A stretch of 64,000 bases of DNA from Sulfurimonas sp. HSL3-7 (GTDB lineage Bacteria > Campylobacterota > Campylobacteria > Campylobacterales > Sulfurimonadaceae): the NCBI RefSeq assembly GCF_039645985.1, contig NZ_CP147919.1, positions 2,480,001 through 2,544,000 of the forward strand, read 5' to 3'. How positions within the stretch are numbered: position 1 is the stretch's first letter; every line of letters begins with the position of its first letter. Below, piece after piece: positions 10,692 through 18,991 of the stretch. A program made the translations under genes and the position numbers. The notes beneath the pieces were generated by a model. The model was not told the DNA's origin, did not search any database, and saw nothing but the letters and a program-made list of their open reading frames with translations.

Positions 10692-11060
10692 ATGGCTGAG
10701 AAAAAAAGTGCCAAAGAGCTGTTTAAAGATTATGTCCCGGAGATCATGACCTATGACCCCGCCACAGAAAGCGGGAAAACGGCTATCACACCTACCAGTC
10801 ATCTCAGTGAAGAAGAGCGGCTGCGCGATGACCTTATCCGTCTCAAAACGAAAGAAGAGGCGGAGAAAGCAGCGGGAGGAAGAAACATCGAAGAGCTGCT
10901 TCAAAACTATGTGCCCGAGGTAATGTATTACGATCCCCAAGTCGATGGCGGTGATGAACACCTTATTCGGGAAGAACTTCTCAGCGAAAAAGAGCGTCTT
11001 AAAGATGTCATCACCCGTCTCAAACAGAAAAACCGCGGTGACCGAAAAGTGCGCAGATAG
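10692..11060 (+). CDS. Unknown protein with two YVPE-repeat units
   Basis: The 122-residue, highly charged soluble protein consists of two copies of one unit. Residues 9-23 (ELFKDYVPEIMTYDP) match 68-82 (ELLQNYVPEVMYYDP), and 38-52 (LSEEERLRDDLIRLK) match 97-111 (LSEKERLKDVITRLK). Each unit thus has a short YVPE(I/V)M-YDP element and a helix. There is no signal peptide. A good CTGGAGG ribosome-binding site precedes ATG 10692. I do not recognise the family; the tandem repeat suggests a binding or bridging role, which is inference. Confidence 0.8.
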   Translation: MAEKKSAKELFKDYVPEIMTYDPATESGKTAITPTSHLSEEERLRDDLIRLKTKEEAEKAAGGRNIEELLQNYVPEVMYYDPQVDGGDEHLIREELLSEKERLKDVITRLKQKNRGDRKVRR

Positions 11061-11213
11061 TTTAAAGCGAAAACTATCCTGCCAATCTACCTTTCGCTGC
11101 CAAGCAATAAAGCTTTACGCAGGCTAAAACCTTTTACCCCTTTTTAGCATTTAGTCCCTCTTAACCCCAAAGGCACTAAAATTCCGTCAATTAATAAAAA
11201 ATCGAGCATATCA

Positions 11214-11900
11214 ATGATCCAGCAAGCACACGATGCCTACAACAGTCAAGATTACAAAAAAGCTTTAAAACTCTATGAAGCTTTGTCAGAGAACGGCGAC
11301 GCAACAGCCATGACCTCTTTAGCCTTTATGTACCAAAATGCATTGGGTACTGAAAAAGATGATGCCAAGGCCCTCGCTCTTTACACCCAGGCGGCCGAGC
11401 AAAAACAGCCCTATGCCCTCTTTAACCTGGCCCTGCTCTACAGCAACGGCACCGGCGGGGTAATGCATGATCAGTTCAAGGCCTTTGAACTCTATCTCGA
11501 AGCAGCGGAACGCGAAGTGCCGCCGGCGATGTATGAAGTCGCGCTGATGCTTGAACGCGGGCTTGGATGTATACAGAACTATTCAGAAGCGGCTTTCTGG
11601 TACGAAGAGGCGGCAAAACGCGGCCATGTGGAGGCCTTTAACAATCTTGGCGCGCTCTACAAGGAGGGGCACGGCGTCCATCAGGACTATCAACGCGCCT
11701 ATATCTGTTTCTCCCGCGCGGCAGAGAAGGAGCTCCCGGAGGCACTTTACAACCTTGGTCTTCTCTACGATCAGGGGCTCGGTGTCGAAGAGGATCATGA
11801 CAAAGCGCTCGATCTCTGCCGTAAAGCCGCCTACAAAGGGCACACGAAAGCCAAACAGATCATTGCCGGCCTCCAGGCCGACGGCAAGATCGTTTTCTGA
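11214..11900 (+). CDS. Sel1-repeat (TPR-like) protein
   Basis: The 228 residues contain about five 36-residue Sel1-like repeats (for example AMTSLAFMYQNALGTEKDDAKAL, AFNNLGALYKEGHGVHQDYQRA, ALYNLGLLYDQGLGVEEDHDKAL) preceded by one TPR-like helix pair. There is no signal peptide, unlike the secreted cysteine-rich Hcp proteins of Helicobacter, so it is probably cytoplasmic. Such solenoids mediate protein-protein contacts. The partner is unknown. A TAAAAT -10 box lies about 35 nt upstream; the ribosome-binding site is weak. Confidence 0.9.
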   Translation: MIQQAHDAYNSQDYKKALKLYEALSENGDATAMTSLAFMYQNALGTEKDDAKALALYTQAAEQKQPYALFNLALLYSNGTGGVMHDQFKAFELYLEAAEREVPPAMYEVALMLERGLGCIQNYSEAAFWYEEAAKRGHVEAFNNLGALYKEGHGVHQDYQRAYICFSRAAEKELPEALYNLGLLYDQGLGVEEDHDKALDLCRKAAYKGHTKAKQIIAGLQADGKIVF

Positions 11901-11932
11901 TCCGGAAGCCGATCTCGGGCAAGGTCTCTGCT

Positions 11933-11938
11933 ATAATT
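11933..11938 (+). promoter_or_regulatory. -10 box of the ribE leader transcript
   Basis: GCTATAAT lies 27 nt before the leader reading frame and 81 nt before ribE. The short transcript leader has no room for an FMN riboswitch aptamer. Confidence 0.5.
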
Positions 11939-11965
11939 GCTTTATCAAACAAAGAGAGTCCTATA

Positions 11966-12019
11966 ATGAACGATTTTTTCTTCGCCTCTTTCCAGAACAC
12001 ACACGCAGAGGTCCACTAG
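11966..12019 (+). CDS. 17-codon reading frame directly abutting ribE
   Basis: ATG 11966 opens a 17-codon frame (MNDFFFASFQNTHAEVH) whose TAG at 12017-12019 touches the ribE ATG at 12020. An AAAGAGAG ribosome-binding site precedes it. It contains a run of three Phe codons. It may be a leader peptide that couples translation to ribE; ribE also has its own AGAGG site inside this frame. Evidence is limited to spacing and ribosome-binding sites, so chance remains possible. Confidence 0.45.
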   Translation: MNDFFFASFQNTHAEVH

Positions 12020-12631
12020 ATGTTTACTGGCCTGATCCGCGAAATGGCGACTGTCAAAAGTTTTGCCAACAATACATTGACCCTGCAAGCCTCTTATCGT
12101 CCCAAAATGGGGGACTCCATCGCCATCAACGGCGTCTGTCTCAGTGTCACGGCAATCTCAAACGACGGCTTCAGCGTTGAGCTCTCTCCTGAAACCCAGG
12201 GTACCGTCGCACTGGAAAACCTGAAAGGGAAGGTGCATATAGAACCGGCGATGATGATGGGAGACCGCTTCGAAGGCCATATCGTCCAGGGGCATGTCGA
12301 TACCGTCGGCACCATCACCCAGATCAAGAACAACGGCAACAGCTACGATGTTTTCGTCGAGATCGATCCGAAGTTCATTGCCTATATCGTGCCCAAAGGC
12401 TCCATCACCATTGACGGTGTCAGCCTGACAGTCAACGAGGTCTTTGAAAGCTCTTTTCGCCTCACCATCATCCCCATCACCATGAAAGAGACCCTTTTCG
12501 GAAGCTATCAGAAAGGGACTCGTGTCAATATAGAGACCGATATGTTCGCCCGCTATATTGACCATATTCTGCAGCATAAGAAAAGTTCACTTGACTGGAA
12601 TACCGTCAATCGGATGAGTGCGCTCTACTGA
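12020..12631 (+). CDS. ribE: Riboflavin synthase, alpha chain
   Basis: The 203-residue enzyme dismutates two 6,7-dimethyl-8-ribityllumazine molecules to riboflavin, the last step of vitamin B2 synthesis. It starts MFTGLIREMATV and has two homologous lumazine-binding barrels: residues 1-95 (GDSIAINGVCLSVT, ending at the FEGHIVQGHVD region) and 96-195 (KGSITIDGVSLTVN). Length is normal. It begins immediately after the stop codon of a 17-codon upstream frame. Confidence 0.95.
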   Translation: MFTGLIREMATVKSFANNTLTLQASYRPKMGDSIAINGVCLSVTAISNDGFSVELSPETQGTVALENLKGKVHIEPAMMMGDRFEGHIVQGHVDTVGTITQIKNNGNSYDVFVEIDPKFIAYIVPKGSITIDGVSLTVNEVFESSFRLTIIPITMKETLFGSYQKGTRVNIETDMFARYIDHILQHKKSSLDWNTVNRMSALY

Positions 12632-12654
12632 TAAAAAGTGCGGATACCGCTCTT

Positions 12655-13425
12655 TCAGCTTTTAGACAAAATCTCATGATCATGAAGCGGTTCGACATCG
12701 GGGTTGCAGGCGATCTTGTGCGCCATGTCCACTGCTTCATAACCGCTCAGCTCTGTCTTTGATGCGAGGGTGGCGTCGCGATACCCCTCCCCTCTGTTGA
12801 TATAGATATTGAACCCGTTCTCATAGAGTGCCAACCGTGTTTTCAATGCCATCGAATAGGTGGTAAGAATGCCGTCTTCCTTGATCAGACGGGCGATATC
12901 GCTAAAATACTCTTTTGTCCAGAGAACGGGGTTTACGGCGGGGCTGAAAGCGTCCTGATAGACGATGTCAAACCGTTCTGTCGTCGTTCGCAGGAACTCT
13001 CTTGCATCACCGATATAGAGTTCGATATAGAGCTGTTCGTCCTCATAAACGTTTTTTGTACTGAGCGCTTCGATGATCGGTAGAAAAGGTCTGAAAATCT
13101 CCGGGTAGGTAAACGACCGCAGCGATGCGATCAGCTCGGCATCAAACTCCGGTGAAAAGATGCGCACTTTTTTGCGAATACTGTTTTTACGCATATAATG
13201 GAGCGTAGCAAGGGTATTGAATCCCAAACCGAAACAGATGTCGAGGATGGTCACCTCATCTTTCTCTTTGTGGTGTTCAAATGCCGGGATAACATGCTTG
13301 TATAGCGATTCATGCAGCGCCCCGTCGCGTGTGGAGTGGTAGTGCTCGTCAAATTCGCTACTGTAGGCGGTGAAACTGCCATCGTCACTTTTAACCAAGT
13401 GGTGTTTATCTGAATCGAATCCCAT
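12655..13425 (-). CDS. tRNA (mnm5s2U34) methyltransferase MnmD (DUF752)
   Basis: The 256-residue SAM-dependent methyltransferase has the nucleotide-binding segment LDICFGLGFNTLATLHYM (about 60-77) and the DUF752 signature YQDAFSPAVNPVLWT followed by LTTYSMA. MnmD (the N-terminal half of E. coli MnmC) methylates nm5s2U34 to mnm5s2U in the wobble position of certain tRNAs. The FAD-dependent MnmC oxidoreductase half is absent, as in many stand-alone MnmD proteins. The ATG has an excellent GGAGGTCAT ribosome-binding site. Confidence 0.88.
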   Translation of the reverse strand: MGFDSDKHHLVKSDDGSFTAYSSEFDEHYHSTRDGALHESLYKHVIPAFEHHKEKDEVTILDICFGLGFNTLATLHYMRKNSIRKKVRIFSPEFDAELIASLRSFTYPEIFRPFLPIIEALSTKNVYEDEQLYIELYIGDAREFLRTTTERFDIVYQDAFSPAVNPVLWTKEYFSDIARLIKEDGILTTYSMALKTRLALYENGFNIYINRGEGYRDATLASKTELSGYEAVDMAHKIACNPDVEPLHDHEILSKS

Positions 13426-13584
13426 ATGACCTCCGGATCCCTAATCATACAGGATCGTTTATTTGTATCTCCTGCCAACCTCTTGTATACCTGGAAAACA
13501 ACCGCATCTTCGATTCTCCCATATTTATTAATAACATAAAAGTACTCCGGTACACTGTCAGAAGAGCGGTATGAGTATGTTATC

Positions 13585-15015
13585 ATGACAGAATCAATCC
13601 AAGAAGTCACATCTGACACCGACAAAGCGCTTATGAAAACAGAAGAAAAAAAAGAGATTTACCGTTATATCCCTGTACTCATACAACTGCTGATCATGAT
13701 GATCGTCAGTCTGCTGACCTTTGAACGCCTCTATTTCAGTAACCAATATTTCGGGGAACTGATCAATATCGCCGGGAAACAGCGTATGCTGTCGCAACGT
13801 CTTGTAATCGAATCTTCCGACTACCTGCACGACCCCTCGGCTGCTAACAAAGAGCGCTATCAGCGCTACATCCAACTGATGGAGAGCGACAACGCCCAAA
13901 TCAATGCGATGGACCTCAGCACCAAAGAGCGGAACTACTACGAACATACGCCGGCTCTCAACGACGAAGTCGAAAACTATATCACCCAACACAAAGCCTT
14001 TATTCTGCATCCGGGGCAGGAGCGTTTCAATGCGATCAAGCTGATCTCAAAACAGCTTCTGCGTGATCTTGACAGCGCCGTCGTCCTGCACCAGGAGCAG
14101 TACGAAGCCAATCTCCACAGCCAGCAGTGGATCAAACTGGGTGAGACCATCAGTTTTCTGCTTGTAATCACCTTTTCATGGTTCTTCGTTTTCCGTACCT
14201 CTGCTAAACGGCTGGAACAGAGCTACCGCCAGCTCGAAGAGGCAAACCTGACCCTCGAACAAAAGGTTCAAGCCTCCGTCGCTAAAAACCGTGAACAGGA
14301 AGAGCTCATGGTCCAGCAATCCAAACTCGCCGCACTTGGCGAGATGATCGGCAATATCGCCCACCAGTGGCGTCAGCCCATCAGTGCCGTCAGTGCGATC
14401 ATGATGAATATCAAATGGACAGCTATCCACCAGGGAATGGACACGAAGTTTCTCGATGAGAGGATGCGGGAGGCAAACGAACAGCTCAAATACATGTCCC
14501 AGACCATCGAGGATTTCAGAAACTTCTTCAAACCGGATAAAGAGAAGGAGCCTTTCGACCTCTTTACCGCCTGTGAAAAGGCGTATAAGATCCTCAAAGA
14601 CAACCTGGAGTCCAAAAACATCAAGATGGAGATCCACCGTGCAGAGGGTATCACGAGTTACGGCTACCCCAACGAGTTTTCACAAGTCATTCTCAACATC
14701 ATCTCCAATGCCAGGGATGTCATGTTTGAACGAAAGGTCGAAAAGCCGCGCATCGATATCTTTTTGGAAAAAGATCTGACTAATGTCTACTGTGAGATCA
14801 AAGACAACGGTGGCGGTATCTCCAAAGAGATCATACAGAAGATCTTTGATCCCTACTTCACCACCAAGTTCAAAGCTCGGGGAACAGGGATGGGACTATA
14901 CATGTCAAAGATCATTATTGAGAAGAATATGGAAGGTACACTCAGCGTTTCAAACTCCGATGTCGGTGCCGTCTTTACGATCAAACTTGCCTTGCACCCT
15001 GTAACTGGCGAATAG
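13585..15015 (+). CDS. Sensor histidine kinase with NarX/PilJ-like periplasmic domain
   Basis: This is a 476-residue membrane sensor. TM1 is at about 28-48, a periplasmic four-helix domain follows, and TM2 is at about 186-205. The periplasmic start INIAGKQRMLSQRL resembles the P-box of NarX/PilJ-type sensors, which bind nitrate in NarX. A coiled coil (205-245) leads to the phosphoacceptor H260 in GEMIGNIAHQWRQP, a form common in Campylobacterota. The ATPase domain (about 330-474) has the N box NIISNARD, DNGGGI and GTGMGLYM. It faces a response regulator gene (13-nt convergent gap) next to the nitrate cluster, so nitrate or nitrite sensing is a reasonable inference. Confidence 0.9.
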   Translation: MTESIQEVTSDTDKALMKTEEKKEIYRYIPVLIQLLIMMIVSLLTFERLYFSNQYFGELINIAGKQRMLSQRLVIESSDYLHDPSAANKERYQRYIQLMESDNAQINAMDLSTKERNYYEHTPALNDEVENYITQHKAFILHPGQERFNAIKLISKQLLRDLDSAVVLHQEQYEANLHSQQWIKLGETISFLLVITFSWFFVFRTSAKRLEQSYRQLEEANLTLEQKVQASVAKNREQEELMVQQSKLAALGEMIGNIAHQWRQPISAVSAIMMNIKWTAIHQGMDTKFLDERMREANEQLKYMSQTIEDFRNFFKPDKEKEPFDLFTACEKAYKILKDNLESKNIKMEIHRAEGITSYGYPNEFSQVILNIISNARDVMFERKVEKPRIDIFLEKDLTNVYCEIKDNGGGISKEIIQKIFDPYFTTKFKARGTGMGLYMSKIIIEKNMEGTLSVSNSDVGAVFTIKLALHPVTGE

Positions 15016-15028
15016 CCTTTACAGCCCC

Positions 15029-15703
15029 TTACTGCATCCGGTAACCCGTTCCGGAGATATTCACGATAAACTCCTGACCTATCTTCTTGCGCAGGTCACG
15101 CACGACACTGCGAAGTGCCGCGAGACTCATCGATTTGCTCCCCCACACCTGGTTCTCGATCTCCTCGTAGGTAAAGATGCGTTCGACATCGAGCAGCAAA
15201 AGTTTTAACAGCAACATCTCTTTTTTATTCAGGTGTGCTGTCTGGTCGTCCTTAGTCGCTTCGGCACGGTCGAAATTAATCGTGACGCGTTCCGAGAGCT
15301 GGACCACGTCAGGCGTTTCATTGTCAATCTTTTCAAGGTAGGCGTTAAAGGCATCAAAGAGTTCATCCTCTGTCAGCGGCTTGACCAAATAGCGGTCGAC
15401 ACCGTCATGAATCGCCTGGATAAGCAGCTCTTTATCGGTATGGGCAGAAACAATAATGGTGTAGGCATGGCTGGAACGTTTCTTTAGCTCCTCGAGCAGT
15501 TCAAAACCACCCATGTTCGGCATTTTAAGATCGGTCATCACAATATCGGGAAGATGCTCTTCGTATTGATCCAGCCCGTCGAAACCGTCACTCGCTGTAT
15601 ACACCTTTTTAAAGAAAAACCCCAGCATCGAGGCGATGTTCTCACGTATGACCTCCTCATCTTCAACCAGCAGAATCGTTTTGTTTTGCAGTTTCTCAAA
15701 CAT
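15029..15703 (-). CDS. OmpR/PhoB-family response regulator
   Basis: The 224-residue protein has a receiver domain (1-120) with acidic pocket residues VEDEE, phosphoacceptor Asp in DIVMTDLKMPNMGG (about 55), Ser in IIVSAHTD and Lys in LVKPL. It is followed by a winged-helix DNA-binding domain (about 140-224, with ERIFTYEEIENQVWG and ALRSVVRDLRKKIG). It is convergent with the sensor kinase and divergent from narK across a 191-bp gap holding the nitrate-cluster motif. It is the prime candidate to bind that motif, which is inference. Confidence 0.92.
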   Translation of the reverse strand: MFEKLQNKTILLVEDEEVIRENIASMLGFFFKKVYTASDGFDGLDQYEEHLPDIVMTDLKMPNMGGFELLEELKKRSSHAYTIIVSAHTDKELLIQAIHDGVDRYLVKPLTEDELFDAFNAYLEKIDNETPDVVQLSERVTINFDRAEATKDDQTAHLNKKEMLLLKLLLLDVERIFTYEEIENQVWGSKSMSLAALRSVVRDLRKKIGQEFIVNISGTGYRMQ

Positions 15704-15820
15704 AGTTGTACCCTTTATAGCAATGGAAAGCTTATCCGCCGTTTGTTAGCTATCTATTCCACATGAGTGAAGTATAGCATTTCAAAGTTGATTAATCGTG
15801 ACCAATATTTATACACACGG

Positions 15821-15858
15821 TTCCCACTTTTTTCCTCACTTTTATTGCGAAGATACTG
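15821..15858 (+). promoter_or_regulatory. Nitrate-cluster promoter motif, copy 1 (narK)
   Basis: TTCCCACTTTTTTCCTC (15821-15837) followed by TTGCGAAGATACTG (15845-15858) lies 37 nt upstream of narK. The same 38-nt arrangement recurs at 18905 before the porin gene, and its first 17 bases recur at 24231 before cysG. GATACT could serve as a -10 box and the pyrimidine-rich block as an activator site. No good -35 is present, consistent with a dependent promoter. Confidence 0.7.
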
Positions 15859-15894
15859 CCAGATATAAAAATTCACTCATACAAGGAGGACTGC

Positions 15895-17175
15895 ATGGCA
15901 AGTCTTAAAGCTTTAAAAGGAGAGGGACACTGGCCGACGCTGTTGGCTGCGTTTCTCTATTTCGATTTTTCGTTTATGGTGTGGACAATGCTCGGGCCAC
16001 TTTCAACAGAGATCACGGAGGCACTGGCCGTCAACGGTTTCATGATGACGCCGGACCAGAAAGCCACCCTGCTCTCTCTGCCTATCCTGGCCGGAGCCCT
16101 GCTTCGTATCCTGCTCGGGTTCGGCGTTGACAAATTCGGCGCCAAAAAGACGGCACTGGTCTCCCAGGGGATCGTTATCGCGGCACTCTTTTTTACCTAT
16201 CTGCAGGCTGAGGCAATCACCTACGGCCAGCTGCTTGTCGTCGCTTTCGGCCTCGGTTTCGCCGGTGCTTCGTTTGCCGTAGCCCTTCCGCAGGCGGGAC
16301 AGTGGTACCCGCCGAAACTGCAGGGGGTCGTTCTCGGGATTGCCGGTGCCGGTAATATCGGTGTCGTTATCGACTTTCTGTTCGCACCGAAGATCGCCGA
16401 GATCTGGGGCTGGGATTCGGTCTTCCTTGTCGGCGCCGTCCTGTCAAGCATCATCTTTGTCACCTACCTGTTCATGGCCAAAGATGCACCGGAGGATGTC
16501 TATAAACCCAACCCTAAAAAACTTTCCGATTACGCTAAACTGCTGAAAGACAGAGACACCTGGTGGTTCAACCTCTTTTATGCCGTCTCATTCGGCGGGT
16601 TTGTCGGTTTCGCAGGGTATATGAAAGTCTACCTGATGAACACCTACCAGCCGGAGATGAGCGCTCTGGGTCTGGACTGGCTTGCTGAAGAGAACGTCAA
16701 AGTCATGGCAGGTTATTTTGGAGCGGTCTGTATCTTTGCCGGTGCTGTCCTTCGTCCTGTCGGCGGTGCGATCGCCGACAAGATGGGCGGTATCAAATCA
16801 CTCTATATCTTCTACGGTACGGTAGCGATACTTGCGGTTATCAACGCATTGGTACCGCTTCCGTTCTGGGCGGCGATCATCGTCTTGTTCCTGATCATGG
16901 CCAACCTGGGAATGGCCAACGGTGCGGTCTTCCAGCTGGTACCACAGCGTTTTGGCAAAGATATCGGTATCATGACAGGTATCATCGGTGCGGCCGGCGG
17001 TCTCGGCGGTACAGCACTGATCAAGACCCTTGGATGGTCCAAAGGTGCCTTTGACGGGTACACGGCAGGCTTCCTGATCTTTGCCGCTGTCGTGCTGGTC
17101 GCCATCTCCGGTATCAGCCTGGTCAAAACACGCTGGCGTACAACATGGGGTGCCGCTGTCGCCGCCAGAATCTAA
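15895..17175 (+). CDS. narK: Nitrate/nitrite transporter, NarK/NasA family (MFS)
   Basis: The 426-residue MFS protein has about 12 hydrophobic helices and the two NarK signature regions: GLGFAGASFAVALPQAGQWYPP in the first half and NLGMANGAVFQLVPQRF plus GIIGAAGGLGG in the second. These glycine-rich segments line the nitrate path. It lies in the inner membrane and should import nitrate for assimilation, or exchange nitrate and nitrite. ATG 15895 follows an AAGGAGGA ribosome-binding site. The kinase-phosphatase gene starts 11 nt after the stop codon. Confidence 0.95.
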   Translation: MASLKALKGEGHWPTLLAAFLYFDFSFMVWTMLGPLSTEITEALAVNGFMMTPDQKATLLSLPILAGALLRILLGFGVDKFGAKKTALVSQGIVIAALFFTYLQAEAITYGQLLVVAFGLGFAGASFAVALPQAGQWYPPKLQGVVLGIAGAGNIGVVIDFLFAPKIAEIWGWDSVFLVGAVLSSIIFVTYLFMAKDAPEDVYKPNPKKLSDYAKLLKDRDTWWFNLFYAVSFGGFVGFAGYMKVYLMNTYQPEMSALGLDWLAEENVKVMAGYFGAVCIFAGAVLRPVGGAIADKMGGIKSLYIFYGTVAILAVINALVPLPFWAAIIVLFLIMANLGMANGAVFQLVPQRFGKDIGIMTGIIGAAGGLGGTALIKTLGWSKGAFDGYTAGFLIFAAVVLVAISGISLVKTRWRTTWGAAVAARI

Positions 17176-17186
17176 AAGGATCGATC

Positions 17187-18833
17187 ATGTTGCAGATCAC
17201 ATCATCCCAATTTATCCGGCCGAAGGCTGAAGAGATCACGGGAGATGATGCCTGTGACTATGTTCTCATCGACGACGCGCTGCTGGTCGCTGTTCTCTGC
17301 GACGGCGTCGGCGGTGCCAGACATGGCGGCGAAGCGGCCAGACAGACGGTCAAGTACCTTCTCAAACAGTTCCAAAACCGTCCCCAAAGTTGGGACATCC
17401 CCCAAACCATCACCATCTTTACCCAGCACATCAACCGGATGCTTTTCAAAGAGTCCATGACACAATACGAACGGATCGAGTACCTGACAACACTCTGCAT
17501 CGCCGTCGTCGAGGGGCCGACGCTCTACACCATGAACCTCGGCGACTCGAGGATCTATCTTCAACATGACAACGGCCCTTTGCAGCAGCTCAGCACCGAT
17601 CAGACCATGGATGAAGAGAACCTTTCGCATGTCTTAACCCAGGCCTGCGGCCTGAATGAACATGTCACACCCAAGATCCGCACCACTGCTATCAGTGAAG
17701 GGGACCGTATCATCCTCTGCAGCGACGGTGTCAGCAATATTGTCTCCGATGATCTGTTGGCGGAAAAGGCGGCCTCCGGTCTAGGCGCCAAAGTGATCAT
17801 CAACAGTATCACCAATGACTACAAAGATTATCACCGCGACGACGCCTCGCTGCAGATCTTCAAAATCGAAAAACGGGACAGCCGCTATGCTTTGCGCCAT
17901 GCCGAACTCCCTATCCCCGAAACCCTTGCCGCAGGCGACCGTTTCGACGACATCGAGTTGCTCGAGCCGATGATGCCCCACGGCCGCATCTGGAAAGCCA
18001 AGTGCCACAGTGACGGCACCACCGTGGTTATCAAATTTCCCATGTCGGACGATCCCGAAGCCATTGACAAATTTGCCACAGAAGCCTGGTATGCCGGCCA
18101 GATCACCCATAAAGCCTTCGGACATGCCTGGATCCCGGAGAACCGTACTGTACGCTACTACCTGATGGAACTGGTAGAGGGCACCAATCTTAAAGCGTTT
18201 ATCAAAGACAAACATCTCTCTGTCGACAGTGCCATCCTTCTAGCCAAGTTCCTCCATAAAGTCGAAGCGCACCTTTTAAATCTGGGGTTGGTACACGGTG
18301 ACATCAAACCCGAAAACATCATCGTCTATCGTGAAAAAGATACGATGGGCACCCGTTTCAAAATGATCGATTTCGGTTCTGTTGTCCGCATCTTCTCGGA
18401 AAATTCCCGGGCGGGGACACCAAGCTATCTGGCCCCGGAGCGCTTCACAGGGCATGCGATCAACGAGTCGACAGAGATCTTCTCGATCGGCGTCACCATC
18501 TACTGGGCCTTGACCGGCAAATACCCTTACGGGGAGATCGAGCCGTTTCAAAACCCGGTTTTCAAGCAGGCCTATCCGCCAAGCAAATACAATGCCAACA
18601 TTCCGTTCTGGCTTGATTCGGTCATTCTACGTGCCGTTGCCATCACTGCGGATGAGCGTTATGAGCACTATTCCGAACTCTTTTACGAACTGCAAAAACC
18701 CGAAAATGTCCGGCCTTTCTACCCTAAAGACAGTTCCAAACTGGACAGGGTCCCCAAAACATTCTATAAAATGGTTTTTTTCCTTATGCTGATCCTCGAA
18801 ATCATTACCCTTCTGCACTATCAGGGGTATTGA
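17187..18833 (+). CDS. Bifunctional PP2C phosphatase-Ser/Thr protein kinase with C-terminal membrane anchor
   Basis: The 548-residue fusion has three parts. Residues 1-230 are a PP2C phosphatase with metal-binding CDGVGGARHGGEAA, GDSRIYL, and CSDGVSNIV. Residues 255-500 are a Hanks-type kinase with VVIKFP lysine, HGDIKPENI catalytic loop (HGD in place of HRD), DFG and APERF. About 535-552 is one hydrophobic anchor, leaving both enzymes in the cytoplasm. From general knowledge, similar fusions lie between nitrate transporter and nitrite reductase genes in pseudomonads. The substrate is unknown; control of NarK, NasA or a regulator is inference. ATG 17187 has an AAAAGGA ribosome-binding site. 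Confidence 0.9.
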   Translation: MLQITSSQFIRPKAEEITGDDACDYVLIDDALLVAVLCDGVGGARHGGEAARQTVKYLLKQFQNRPQSWDIPQTITIFTQHINRMLFKESMTQYERIEYLTTLCIAVVEGPTLYTMNLGDSRIYLQHDNGPLQQLSTDQTMDEENLSHVLTQACGLNEHVTPKIRTTAISEGDRIILCSDGVSNIVSDDLLAEKAASGLGAKVIINSITNDYKDYHRDDASLQIFKIEKRDSRYALRHAELPIPETLAAGDRFDDIELLEPMMPHGRIWKAKCHSDGTTVVIKFPMSDDPEAIDKFATEAWYAGQITHKAFGHAWIPENRTVRYYLMELVEGTNLKAFIKDKHLSVDSAILLAKFLHKVEAHLLNLGLVHGDIKPENIIVYREKDTMGTRFKMIDFGSVVRIFSENSRAGTPSYLAPERFTGHAINESTEIFSIGVTIYWALTGKYPYGEIEPFQNPVFKQAYPPSKYNANIPFWLDSVILRAVAITADERYEHYSELFYELQKPENVRPFYPKDSSKLDRVPKTFYKMVFFLMLILEIITLLHYQGY

Positions 18834-18904
18834 AACGCCCACATAATACGTTAACCAGCGATCATTTGGCCGATGTTCCATACGAATCGCCGACACCGTA
18901 TCAT

Positions 18905-18942
18905 TTCCCATATTTTTCCTTGTTTTGTTTGCGAAGATACTG
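18905..18942 (+). promoter_or_regulatory. Nitrate-cluster promoter motif, copy 2 (porin)
   Basis: TTCCCATATTTTTCCTTG followed at the same distance as in copy 1 by TTGCGAAGATACTG (18929-18942). The match to 15821-15858 is 31 of 38 by eye with no gap. It lies 49 nt upstream of the porin ATG and marks a second transcription start inside the cluster. Confidence 0.7.
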
Positions 18943-18991
18943 TCAAACGAATACCGACCATACGATTCATTACAAACAAGGAGACTCATTC

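Noticed and set aside
11901-12019. FMN riboswitch upstream of ribE
   Set aside because: The transcript leader after the -10 box is too short for the aptamer, and none of its conserved helices is visible.
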